From Paralithodes platypus (lineage: Eukaryota; Arthropoda; Malacostraca; Decapoda; Lithodidae), in NCBI GenBank assembly GCA_032716605.1, contig CM064501.1:22621008-22685007 (forward strand): a DNA stretch of 64,000 nucleotides, written 5' to 3'. The notes beneath the pieces were generated by a model that was not told where the DNA came from, did not search any database, and saw only the letters and a program-made list of their open reading frames with translations. How positions within the stretch are numbered: position 1 is the first letter of the stretch; every line of letters starts with the position of its first letter. This document shows, in pieces, positions 30,818 through 40,236 of the stretch. Position numbers and translations under genes: made by a program.

Positions 30818-33109
30818 GACTGGGATAAGTGATCACTTCGTCACATATTGCACACGGAAAACCACACAAAAATTGCCCTAGAGAATCACAAGGTCATCAA
30901 AACAAGGTCACTCTGAAACTACAACAAAGAAACATTTCTGGACATTTTATGGAATACAGATTGGTCTCCAGTGTTTGGAAATACACACGTTAATGACGCG
31001 TGGGTTGACTTCAGAACCATCATCACAAACATCCTAGACGAAATAGCTCCTCTGAAAGACATACGAATTAAAGCAAGGTCAGACCCATGGATCAACAATG
31101 ACATACTACACCATCTGGAACATAGAGACAATCTGTTAAAAAGGCTAGTGAAACATAGACAGGATCAAGGTCTGAAACATGAGTTCAACAGGGCCAGGAA
31201 TAAACTAAGTAGGAAAATAAAATCAGCGAAATCTAATTATTTCCACAGTAAGGCAGAGGAATATCAGAATAACCCAAAGAAACTATGGAGGCACTTAAAA
31301 ACAACAGGCTACAGCAACAAGGCAAGGGATTCGTCTAACTCTAATATTGCTCTCAAAATTAATGATCAGGTTTGCCACGATAAACGACAAATTTCAACCT
31401 ACTTCAACTCCTTCTTCACCTACATAGCAAACACACTTGCACAGAACCTACCGCAACCTCTCAATAAATACACGACAACAACGGCTACCTTTCGAAATTT
31501 CTACAGGGATAAAGGCATACACCCGAACACATTTGGATTGCAAAATGTTACACCAAAATACACTCTTGGCGAGCTCTCTAACCTAAATGTACATAAAAGC
31601 ACAGGACCAGACAAAATTCCTGCCAAATTTCTACGAGATGGAGCCATTGGTATAGCAGGTACCCTAACCCACATCATCAACCTGTCAATTAACACCAACA
31701 CTGTACCTGCTGAACTGAAGGAAGCTATTGTAACCCCTCTATTCAAGAAAGGAAATAAACTAGATGTTAGCAACTACAGACAAGTTAGCATATTATGTAG
31801 TGTATCTAAAATCCTTGAAAGAGCGGTATACACCAAAATTGAACACTACCTCAAAGAAAATTATCTATTTTATAAGTTTCAATCAGGTTTCAGATGCATG
31901 TATTCGCCAGACTCCTGTCTCATCCACTTAACAGATCACATTCGTAAAGAAATGTCTAAAGGTAACTACACCGGTATGGTTCTTCTTGATCTACAAAAAG
32001 CGTTTGATACAGTAGACCATGATATCCTCTGTAATACACTACAAGCAATGGGCATTGGGTCAGTAAACTGGTTTAAATCTTATCTTAGTGGTAGAACACA
32101 AAGAGTCAAAATTGATGATAATATATCTGATCCTATGCCAATTAACTGTGGGGTCCCGCAGGGAAGCATCCTTGGTCCCTTACTCTTTCTCTGTTATGTG
32201 AACGACATGGAACTGAGCGTCTCATGTAAATTATTACTGTATGCTGACGACAGCGTGCTTCTGGTTTCAGGAAAAGACCCAATAAGTATTGCTGCTTCAC
32301 TTTCCAAAGAACTAGAATCATGTAGTGATTGGCTAGTGGACAACAGACTATCTCTTCACCTGGGCAAGACGGAAGCCATCTTATGTGGAACAAAACGCAA
32401 ACTGAAAGACATTGTGGGCTTCTCGGTCAACTGTAATGATATTCCTATAACAACAGTGTCACAAGTTAAATATCTCGGACTAAAACTGGACTCGACTTTG
32501 TCAGGTGAAACAATTTTGGAATCTATCCTGAGTAAGTGTAGAGCACGTTTAAAATACCTGTACAGACAGGTGGGATGCTTGCCAGCGGCGACCAAAAAGA
32601 CCCTTTGCCAAGCGCTTGTTCAATGTCATTTTGACTATTCTGTGTCTTGCTGGTACTCTACATCATCTAAATCAGCATAGCACAAACTTCAGGTCACTCA
32701 AAATAAAATGGTTAGGTTCATGCTGAACCTAGGACCCAGATCGCATGCTGGCCAGGAACAACTTCAGTCACTAGGTATGCTCAATGTCTCTGACAGGGCC
32801 AAACAAATCAGGCTCACTAATGCCTTCAAGATATTCTATGACAGAGCTCCAGAGTATCTAAAGAGTGATTTTGTTAAAGCAAATGAGAGGAGTGGACATA
32901 ATACAAGAAACAGGATGTTTAATTTTACGGTCCCGAGAATCCAAGGACAGGGTAAGCAAAAATTCTTCTTCACTGCCATCAAAGACTGGAACGACCTACC
33001 CCAGTCAGTCCGTGAAAAGAGAACACTGTATTCCTTCAGACGTAGCCTGAAGGAGCACCTGAACCGGACAGCTGCGAGAAGGGAGCACCAAGCTTATGTC
33101 TACTACTAA
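30818..33109 (+). pseudogene. LINE-B reverse transcriptase
   Basis: After the interrupted endonuclease tail (SDHFVTYCTRKT) and a frameshift near 30875, a 570-codon open stretch (30971-32680) carries the RT. It has STGPDKIPAKFLRDG, IVTPLFKKGNKLDVSNYR, MVLLDLQKAFDTVDHDIL (first catalytic Asp near 31990), NCGVPQGSILGPLLFLCYVND and LLYADDSVLL near 32240. A TAG at 32678-32680 stands where the second copy has a Lys codon. The frame continues after it through the thumb (MVRFMLNLGPRS) to KDWNDLPQSVREKRTLYSF and a stop near 33109. FDTVDH and GSILGPLLF are L2/Crack-like forms. Confidence 0.85.
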
Positions 33110-33427
33110 ATACGACATAAGAGATAGGCAAAACAAACTGAAATTATTACTGATTACGGATTACTGATATATACTATAGGATGTAAGGTATCCTAAAATA
33201 ATCCCCTAGAAATACTTTCTCTAAAGTATCTATTTCTCTTATCCTCCCCTTTTCCCCAGCTAACCTAATCCCACAAGGACCCCAATGGAAATACGCCTAA
33301 CGGCCATATTGGGCTATCCTTAGTTGGAAGTATGCAAGGCTGGTACATGTCATATTTGTAACATATTATGTGGTTCCAACTCTGTAAAATGCTAACTGAA
33401 TAAATATTATTATTATTATTATTATTA

Positions 33428-33677
33428 GGGAAATATACATGGTTATATGGGTCCCGGGCAGCGAGTTTTGTGTTGGTAGCCCTGGTGGTCATTATATTAT
33501 CTGAGAGGCGAAAAAGGGTTGATTGGTGACATCACTGACTGGTAGCCATGACCATAAAAGTAGGAAAGAAAGAAATGTGTTTTGTTTATGAAATAGAATA
33601 GCTGAATATTGATAAGATGTGTAGGCCTACATATGTGTTTATTATAAATAAGGAAAAGATTGTAGCTAGTCTATATC
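33428..33677. other. Continuation of the tandem-repeat block, no gene
   Basis: GGGAAATATACATGGTTATA and TTGGTAGCCCTGGTGG resume the unit interrupted at 25519. Unrelated AT-rich sequence then follows up to the next insertion. No gene is seen. Confidence 0.6.
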
Positions 33678-33689
33678 ACTATTAGAGCA

Positions 33690-34234
33690 GGCGGGTGCCC
33701 AACCCCAAATAGGCGGGTGCCCAACCCCGAAATGGGTTAAAATAGGGGAGCTATCCCCCCGCCAAAGGCGGTTTTCTAGGGCCTTTCCTAGCTGATGCTG
33801 AGAGGATTGGGTTCTAGTCTTGTGGTGATGGGCTGGTCTATCAGAGTGAGAACTGAGCGATCTCTGCCATACCCATAGCTTACTCTGACTGTTCCTTTTA
33901 CTTATATATTTTCTAGATCTCAAGTGACGGCGTCTCTTCCGTGGATTGACCTCCCAATCTACCAAGATTGGAAGCCAAAGCGTCACATTTTTTCCTTTGC
34001 CCCTCAACTTTCTCTTCATAATTGCTGAGGGGCACAGGGCCCTGGGTGGGGCTTTGGTTTCCTGGGCGTTTCCGCACCCTCCTCAGCTCCCCGCCATGAG
34101 TGGCTTCGGTCACCCAGGCTTTATTGTGGTCGGCAGGGAGGGTTCTGTGGGGGCGATCGGTTATGGCCTTGGCCTTGCTCGGGGCCTTGGGGCTGTTCGG
34201 TCAGGCAGCTTGGGGAACAACAACAACAACAACA
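33690..34234 (+). mobile_element. 545-bp non-autonomous retroposon with 12-bp target duplication
   Basis: The element begins GGCGGGTGCCCAACCCC, with the first 22 bases tandemly doubled, and ends GGCTGTTCGGTCAGGCAGCTTGGGGAA followed by (CAA)n. The 12 bases ACTATTAGAGCA occur at 33678-33689 and again at 34235-34246, a clean target-site duplication. The 3' end matches that of LINE-D (GGGGCTGTTCGGCCAGGCAG, minus strand near 39545), so LINE-D is the likely source of its machinery. A second copy starts at 63730. I find no convincing protein and no clear tRNA head. Confidence 0.82.
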
Positions 34235-34469
34235 ACTATTAGAGCATAAGAATATGGTGGTATCGTCGCACAATGTTGATATTCTTAACAATCCTAATTG
34301 TAATAAGGAACAGAAGGTATGCAATTTATAGATTATTATTGTGAAAGAAGGTTAGGTAATGTATAGATTAATATTGTGAAAACAATGGGTCTTAATCAAC
34401 ATTAACATTTCACAGGAATATAGGAACTTAAATCTAACATCTTAGAAACTACTATATGGCTGATCAGTA

Positions 34470-35683
34470 AACCCTTGCACAACGAACACTCTTGCAACAA
34501 ATTTTCACTTTAACGAAGGTTTCATATTACTACCCCTTGCCCGCACAACAAACACTTTGGGTTCGACTTAACGAATGTTTTACCGAGATTTACCAATGCG
34601 TACCGAATGAGATCCAAGCCAAAACAATGAACGGGGCTTGGAGTAAACTGTGGCCTGAGTGTGTGAATGATTTCAAAGGATTTGGACCTGCCCCCACTGT
34701 CAAGGATCTCCACAAAGATATTGTGAGCCTATCCCACCGTGCTGGCTTCACCGACGTAGATGAAGACGACGTTCAACAGTTGCTAGACAGCCACAGTGAA
34801 CCCCTAAGTAATGAAGAGCTTGAAGAAATGTTGCAGCAGCGTCGTCAAGATCCAGCCGAGGATAATGATTCAGTCCGAGAACGTGAGCTGACCATAAAAA
34901 ACTTGCAAGAATTTCTGTCAGGTTTCGCCAGAGACATAGACATCATGAGAGACACCGACCCGAACCCAGCTAGAAGCGGCACTGCAGCGCATCACATAGA
35001 GAAGGCACTTGCAATCTACCACGAAATTCTCAACCAGAAGCAGGACAAAGCTAAGCAGAGCGCTGTGACATCCTACTTCAGGCCAAGCACCCCTTCTACT
35101 CCATCATCAAGTCTTTCACCATCACCAGAGCTGTCACATGATAGCATCCCTTCTACGTCTGGCATCTTCACACCCGTGGCATCCACCTCTGGCACCAGCC
35201 GCGCCACCACCACCGCCGCGGCCTCCCAGCTGGCCTCCACAGACAACCCCGACTCCCCAGAACTCCAAGGTTCCTCCGATTCAGAAATGTAAAACTATTC
35301 ATGTAAGAAATGTAAGAAATAAAAGTTTAAGAGCATAATTATTTTTTATTAGTCTTGTAGTATCGTAGAATTAGTTTAAATCACCAAAGTACAATACAGT
35401 AGCCTAGCCTACCGTAGGCCAAAATAAAACATGATTTGCGCATGGTGTTTTACTGTATTATCACCCTGCATGTTAAATTGTAGATGTAAGGTGTATTATA
35501 AGGTTAAGAAGTCATAGTAAACACAAATATTGATTCAAACTGAGTAAATATAAATGAAAGGGGGCGAAAATGAGAGTCCGTGCACCTAACCTAATTAATC
35601 CCATATAACTAATAGTTCACGCAACGAAAATTTGCACTACGAACGGTTTTTTCGGTACATAACCCATTCGTTGTGCAAGGGAT
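34470..35683 (+). mobile_element. Internally deleted Tigger/pogo DNA transposon
   Basis: This is a 1.2 kb element flanked by TA (34468-34469 and 35684-35685). The termini ACCCTTGCACAACGAA and (reverse complement) TCCCTTGCACAACGAA are inverted repeats; a subterminal AAATTTTC/GAAAATTT pair also matches. TA duplication and the encoded protein tail place it in the Tc1/mariner-pogo group. Most of the transposase is deleted. Confidence 0.85.
34594..35292 (+). pseudogene. Tigger transposase C-terminal remnant
   Basis: The frame reads MNGAWSKLWPECVNDFKGF, where Tigger proteins have a similar W-x-KL-x-P...NDF block. A negatively charged helix with VDEDDVQQLLDSHSEPLS-NEELEEML follows, then a Gln/Ser/Thr-rich low-complexity tail ending at a TAA (35290-35292). 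These are C-terminal features of Tigger/TIGD-like proteins. The DNA-binding region and the DDD catalytic core are absent. The frame stays open upstream into the terminal repeat, so no genuine start is present; 34594 is a nominal one. Confidence 0.75.
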
Positions 35684-35685
35684 TA

Positions 35686-35941
35686 CTTGTACTAGTGTTT
35701 GGTCTAGTAGATAAAACATGGTAGGGGAACAGGGAAACGTTCCGTCGTCATTGTGGCGACTCGGGTGTCCCTGGGCGTCGCTACCGTGTCGGTTGTTTAG
35801 GCGCCGGTCGTAGGTGTTGGCGTGAGGTCTTGTTTTAGTTATCCTCTTCTCTTTTGACGTCATCTGTTGTTCTATTTCCGTTTTCTTCCTCTACGTCTTG
35901 GGGAATGACTTCTCTGCTGATTTCATTTTCTGGGTATTTTA
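35686..35941 (-). pseudogene. Possible retroelement ORF tail
   Basis: The minus strand from 35941 reads an acidic 30-odd-residue tail (ENEISREVIPQDVEEENGN) ending at a stop near 35840. It then reads non-coding sequence. It may be the last part of the polyprotein of the element whose LTR ends at 21331. The right boundary is the arm sequence AGATTACTATACC. Nothing else identifies it. Confidence 0.3.
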
Positions 35942-36944
35942 CTTAGATTACTATACCTTGCAGGTAAAAAATGAACATAAAAAAACAAAAAACACACATA
36001 TACACCCATTTGCACATAATAATGCCACGTTTCTAAGAAACGTGATATAATCTGATTGCGATTCCCGGACTGAGAATGTGCAGTTATCTACAACTAAGGA
36101 ACTCTCGACTGGGCGAGGACTGGCCTCATTTCCCCAAGTTACCACATAAATATCAGGCAATGACATAAAACACATGGAAAGATTACACAGGTTTTTATTC
36201 TTAATAGCTAGGGAACATGGGCATCAACATAGTGTGCTGGTAATGGTCAATTTTGGCTTATAGATTAAACAATAATTAAATAATATTAAATGAAGACAAT
36301 TGGTCTTAGCACAATAGTATCGTCCTTAAAAGATAGCAGAGTATGCGACAAATTATAATAGCAATATAAATTTATTCAAGTATACACAATGAGTGAGAAT
36401 TGGAATAACTGCCTCGAGATAAATGAAGGACGCACTGATTTTATATAATGATATGATAATAAACAAAGATAATAAGACTAAGTTCTTCGAGCACAAAATT
36501 AGTTAAAGATCAAATGAACACAATATTCACAACTTATTACACACAGTCTAGATGAAGTGACTGAAAAGCATTTTAACTCAGCATTTATATTTCACTATTT
36601 TCATATGATCCCAAGTGATAGTAAACGTCTAAACGCAGTTCTGCACGAAGATTCTTGGATGACATGTAAATTGCATGTATCAATTAATATGGTTACAATA
36701 TTTGTATATCACTTCTCCTGTGAGTCACGGAAGCCCGGACCCGAAGAAATATATATACTATGTTACCGGTGTAGGATAGGTGTTTATTGTTTCCCAGCAA
36801 ACGAGACAACGGTTAGCAAAGGATATGGCAACGGAAAGTACGTTGCCGGAGAGGTTTACGTTAGATTAATTACGAGAACTTGGCATATTTGGATCTAAGC
36901 CCTCACAATAAACCCTATTACCACTACGAAACTGAGAGAGGCAC
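35942..36944. other. Arm sequence, no gene seen
   Basis: AT-rich arm DNA is preserved inverted at about 48956-49974. The frame at 36557-36898 recurs unchanged on the other arm (49343-49002) and has no recognisable domain. I read it as non-coding sequence kept only because the duplication is recent. Confidence 0.5.
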
Positions 36945-36948
36945 TTAA

Positions 36949-37534
36949 CCCGGGAGCTGCAGGAAGACTCTTAAGAGGTTCTACTGGGCGAATGCAGCAA
37001 GACTTAAGATACAAGGCCTAAAAAAAAAAATTAAAACACCCAAGTGGCACTCAAAACAAAGCAATTTGTGTTTAGGTGAGATAATTTCCCTCCATTACTT
37101 GCTACCACTCCTACACATGTGTGACATGTCCCCCCCTCTTTCCCCTCCTCCCCCCCCTTTTTCCACCCTCCTCAATTATCAGGTATTTTCTCTATTATTC
37201 CCGATATTTATCGAGTATTTTCATGCGGGAATGGGTGGGGGAGACGGGGTGGAGGAGTGTATCTCCGATCCTCCAAGCCAGTCGGAAAGCTCCCCTTGTC
37301 TCTCATCGGTCAAGGTCAGATTACGACCGCGCGGCTAAAATATACGATTTTCACCAACCAATTGCTGTTGCCACTTGTTTTATTACTTTCCCATGTTCAT
37401 ATGTTCATATAAAAAGTAAAATATGTGCATATGGATAAATATTAATTATATATATGGTAAATTAACAATTTTAGTGAGGAATGAATCAGAATACCTTCGC
37501 ATGGCGGGCACTTTCAAATACCATAGCTGCGCAG
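36949..37534. mobile_element. TTAA-flanked MITE M5 (left arm)
   Basis: This is a 586-bp element between TTAA 36945-36948 and 37535-37538. The ends are CCCGGGAGCTGCAGG and, in reverse complement, CTGCGCAGCTATGG. The right arm has the same insertion at 48368-48951, so it landed before the duplication. The interior (TACTTATCCATATGC-type phrase) relates it to M8. Confidence 0.82.
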
Positions 37535-37538
37535 TTAA

Positions 37539-37765
37539 CCCTCTCCGACATATGACGCAATTTTGAGCCTATTGGGGATACTTTAAAGCCTTTGTTACCA
37601 TCAGGGGTATTTAGAAACCTTTAGTTTAGTTACTTCAACCTCTGCAGTTGCCTTTGAGTTAGCTGTGGGCAGAAAACTAATTCTGGAGAGGTAATTATAA
37701 GAGTGAGAGAACTCTATTTCTTATTGCTAATCTGGCAAATTCTGAGTCATAAATGCATGAAAGGG
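37539..37765. mobile_element. TTAA-flanked MITE M7, left arm only
   Basis: This is a 227-bp element directly after M5, sharing its TTAA on the left and followed by TTAG (37766-37769) on the right. The ends are CCCTCTCC and, in reverse complement, CCCTTTCA. The right arm reads straight from TTAACTGCGC into the flank, so this insertion is younger than the duplication. Confidence 0.7.
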
Positions 37766-38069
37766 TTAGGAGGTTAAAAGGAGTCAGTTTAAATGAGGGC
37801 CGGTAGAACGAGTTGAGACACTGGTTTGAAGTTAAGTTTCGGGACATCTGGGCACAACATTAGGTAAGGAGACATGACATGCGTTACGTATGTCCCTCTC
37901 ATGCTCACGGGCTAGGTTCTGCGCCAAATAACTTCAATGTTTTCTTTACTCGATCACTCTCTCTCTTTGTCTTCTGGCTGGCTGTTGGACACTCACTCAT
38001 GCTGTACCTGTGGGTTTTGTCTAACTTTCCAGGAGTAAGAGGCAAGCTAGACTTATTAGTAGGGGTACT

Positions 38070-39353
38070 TTATGAACGATCACAAACTGTCTTAACTTCG
38101 TATTTAGTACTGGACAAAGTAGGGCAAGAATGAGACTGTTTAGAAAGCTTGTGGGGGTCCTCACAATAAGTACTGTGTTGTAAGACAATTCCGGTCTTAG
38201 AGTGTTTGGGCGGATTCATACTCAAAACACTGAGTTCATTAGGTGACAGATCTTGAAGGATCATAATAACTCCTGGACTTCTGAGTTACGTCTGAATTGA
38301 TAAATAGAGCAATTGCTCGACCGGCACTCGAACCTAGTCGATTCAGTGTTCCTCGGGCTCCAACGTTATAACTGGGTGACTCTAGACACCTAAATTGTCG
38401 ATTATAACAAGCCTCAGCATTTGTAAGTGTCCTTTCTACCCTAGAACTACTTGAAAAAGGTTCGAAAATTGAATCTAAGCCAGCAAGCTGAATTCTTGCT
38501 GATGGGATGGTTAGCGTGAGTAGCCTAGTGTCTTGTTTTTTCTGAGGTGTCCTGTACACGGAATCTCCGGGCATCAAGGGCATGGTAGTCATCAAGGTTT
38601 TTCTTACTGTTGGAGAGCAAGATGCACTCATTGCAACTGGTACTTCTGGTTGGCCGATTAGTCATGCATGGGGCGGAAGTGGTTGGGCGTTTGTGGGCGG
38701 CTTGGTGGTGAAGATATGGATGCTAGAGTTGGCTTGCATTTTTCCAAGTCTTGTAGGTTATTTCGACTCCCTTGATTATGATGATTTGGTCTGTGAGCAA
38801 CTCCTGAGTATTTTTCTTGGATGCACGCTGTGGAGGCCTTATTGTAACTGCAACTGAGTTGAATAGTTTGCAGTGTAGCTCGTCTATGGGGGCCTTGAAG
38901 GGTGAAGGTGTCTTGGGTATCAGCGTCCACATGGAGATCGTATTTTCGCTTTTTATGTAGGGAGCGAGGTGAGTTACCCTGTTTCTTGTTATTTCTCCGG
39001 TTGCACGCCCTTGAGTCGGATGTGTGGGCGGACTTTGGCATAGCTTAGGCATGAATTGCAGTTGTGGTGAGGGAAAAGGTGTTTTTGGATGAATCGGCAG
39101 GATTTTGTTTATGCAGATTAGAATGGTTTCCCCTATCTGCCACGTTTTCTATGAAGCTTATCCCTGACGTGTTTTCTTGAGTCTTGAGTTGGTGATGTTG
39201 TTGTTCTTTGTTGTTGCCGGGGTTGTGCTCTCTTATGCTCGCAATCCGTAACGCTGAGGCTGGAGTGGCTTCTGAGATGATGGATGGCTGAGGACGAGGT
39301 GGTGGCTTATTCTCTTCTCGTTGCATCTTAAATGCAGATGCACATAAACACAT
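38070..39353 (-). pseudogene. Unrecognised reading frames of the left arm
   Basis: The minus strand carries a chain of overlapping frames. One from 39353 reads MQREENKPPPRPQPS after a short leader. Another at 39052-38723 reads APIDELHCKLFNSVAVTIRP and ASKKNTQELLTDQIIIIKGV. One at 38631-38239 is Ser/Arg-rich (FEPFSSSSRVERTLTNAEA), and one at 38264-38070 follows. All recur on the right arm with few changes. I recognise no family. They lie about 17 kb from the Gypsy pol in the arm today but about 2 kb from it once insertions are removed, so they may be an accessory gene of that element. No signal peptide or catalytic motif is visible. Confidence 0.35.
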
Positions 39354-39449
39354 GTCTTATATACACGATTTCAATTTATATGCAGTATTTTTCTTTACTT
39401 TAACAATAATTTTGATTACATTCTTCCACAAAAAAGTACCTGGGAAATC

Positions 39450-39507
39450 AAGAATCATGAGCCCTGGCGGTGGACAGTACACTCAAGGTCACACACCACG
39501 GCCCCCA
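39450..39507. other. Spacer between left arm end and LINE-D tail
   Basis: These 58 bases are present only on the left of the inverted-repeat centre. The arms diverge exactly after GTACCTGGGAAATC on both sides. This piece could be filler from the rearrangement. Confidence 0.5.
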
Positions 39508-39560
39508 TTGTTGTTGTTGTTGTTGTTCCCTAAGCTGCCTGGCCGAACAGCCCCGAGTCC

Positions 39561-40236
39561 CTAAGGAAGGCCGGCCATGGTCTGGCTTTTCCACAGAGCT
39601 CTCAAGGAGTGTCGATTGTGTTGTTGGCGTAAGTGGTTGTGTGAAATGCAATCTTCTATGATGTGTTTAATAGTATGGGGTGCTGTTTTACAACCTGGGC
39701 TGGAGTCGACGACAAAGTCATCCAGTCTCTTCTGATAGCTCAGAGGGGCTGGATGGTGTCCGCATCTCAACCTGGCCAGGTGGACTCTGTCCTCGCGAGG
39801 AAGGGAGGATTCAGAAGGATGGATTTCGGGAGGTCGTGCCTGCAGCTGCGTGTTGTTTATGAGTGAGTGGATGGAACGGCGAGAGATATGAGTATGGATG
39901 TGCTTCTGGAAGCTGGTTTGGGGTGGGCAGGGAGGGAGTGAAGATAGTATTTGTGTGTGATAGCGTGTGCTGGGTGTTGTTTTAATATTTCTTGGTGTCT
40001 GTGGATGTGTTGCCATGTAGTGTAGTGGGTGGTGTTGGTTCGTGGAGGCTGCTGCCAGGAATTGAGTGCCTCTCATGTACAGATGGTCTTTGACTTTGAG
40101 GACTTTGGTTTCTTGATGTAGGTGATCTGTAGGTGAAGTAGCTGTGCAGCCTGTGATGATTTTTAGGGCTTTATTTTGAATAGTCTGTAAGGTCTTATGA
40201 TGAAGGATTTTCGGAGAAGAAATCGACTCAGCACAG
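39561..40236 (-). pseudogene. LINE-D RT C-terminal domain
   Basis: The minus strand reads KTLQTIQNKALKIITGCTATSP (RT thumb), then a region of His/Thr-rich helices. It ends with HLARLRCGHHPAPLSYQKRL and TAPHTIKHIIEDCISHNHLR, the Jockey-type C-terminal pattern ending in a paired Cys/His cluster. The frame opens at 40241 inside the LINE-E junction, so its real N-terminal continuation is beyond 43482. Confidence 0.72.

Larger units (their letters stand above)
25520..33427 (+). mobile_element. LINE-B copy 1 (L2-like), interrupted by LINE-C
   Basis: This LINE is 5'-truncated and occupies 25520-26374 and 30818-33427. It encodes a PHD-type finger, an APE endonuclease and an RT, and ends in (TTA)n at 33405-33427. 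The flanking repeat continues across the insertion (TACAAGAGG before, GGGAAATATACATGG after; joined in the undisturbed unit near 25022). The target duplication is very short or absent, as is common for L2-like elements. The second copy at 53978-57620 supplies the uninterrupted sequence. Confidence 0.85.
16981..39449. repeat. Left arm of a large inverted duplication (with insertions)
   Basis: The segments 16981-19683, 20945-21330 and 35942-39449 appear in the same order, inverted, at 46731-53977. Removing insertions leaves about 6.36 kb here against about 6.28 kb on the right. Proteins from the two arms differ by scattered substitutions (for example CQSPPTHPTQ against CQSLPTHPTQ), so this is not an identical sequencing artefact. 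Left-only insertions are LINE-F with its MITE (19684-20944), the 14.6 kb block (21331-35941) and MITE M7 (37539-37765). Confidence 0.85.

Noticed and set aside
36557..36898. 113-codon frame identical on both arms (49002-49343)
   Set aside because: The identity reflects the arm duplication. There is no domain, no signal and no support from neighbours.
39352..39564. Membrane-like peptide repeated at 46829-46740
   Set aside because: The hydrophobic stretch is the TTTAATTTT-rich arm end read in frame on both arms. It runs into LINE-D tail sequence with no gene structure.
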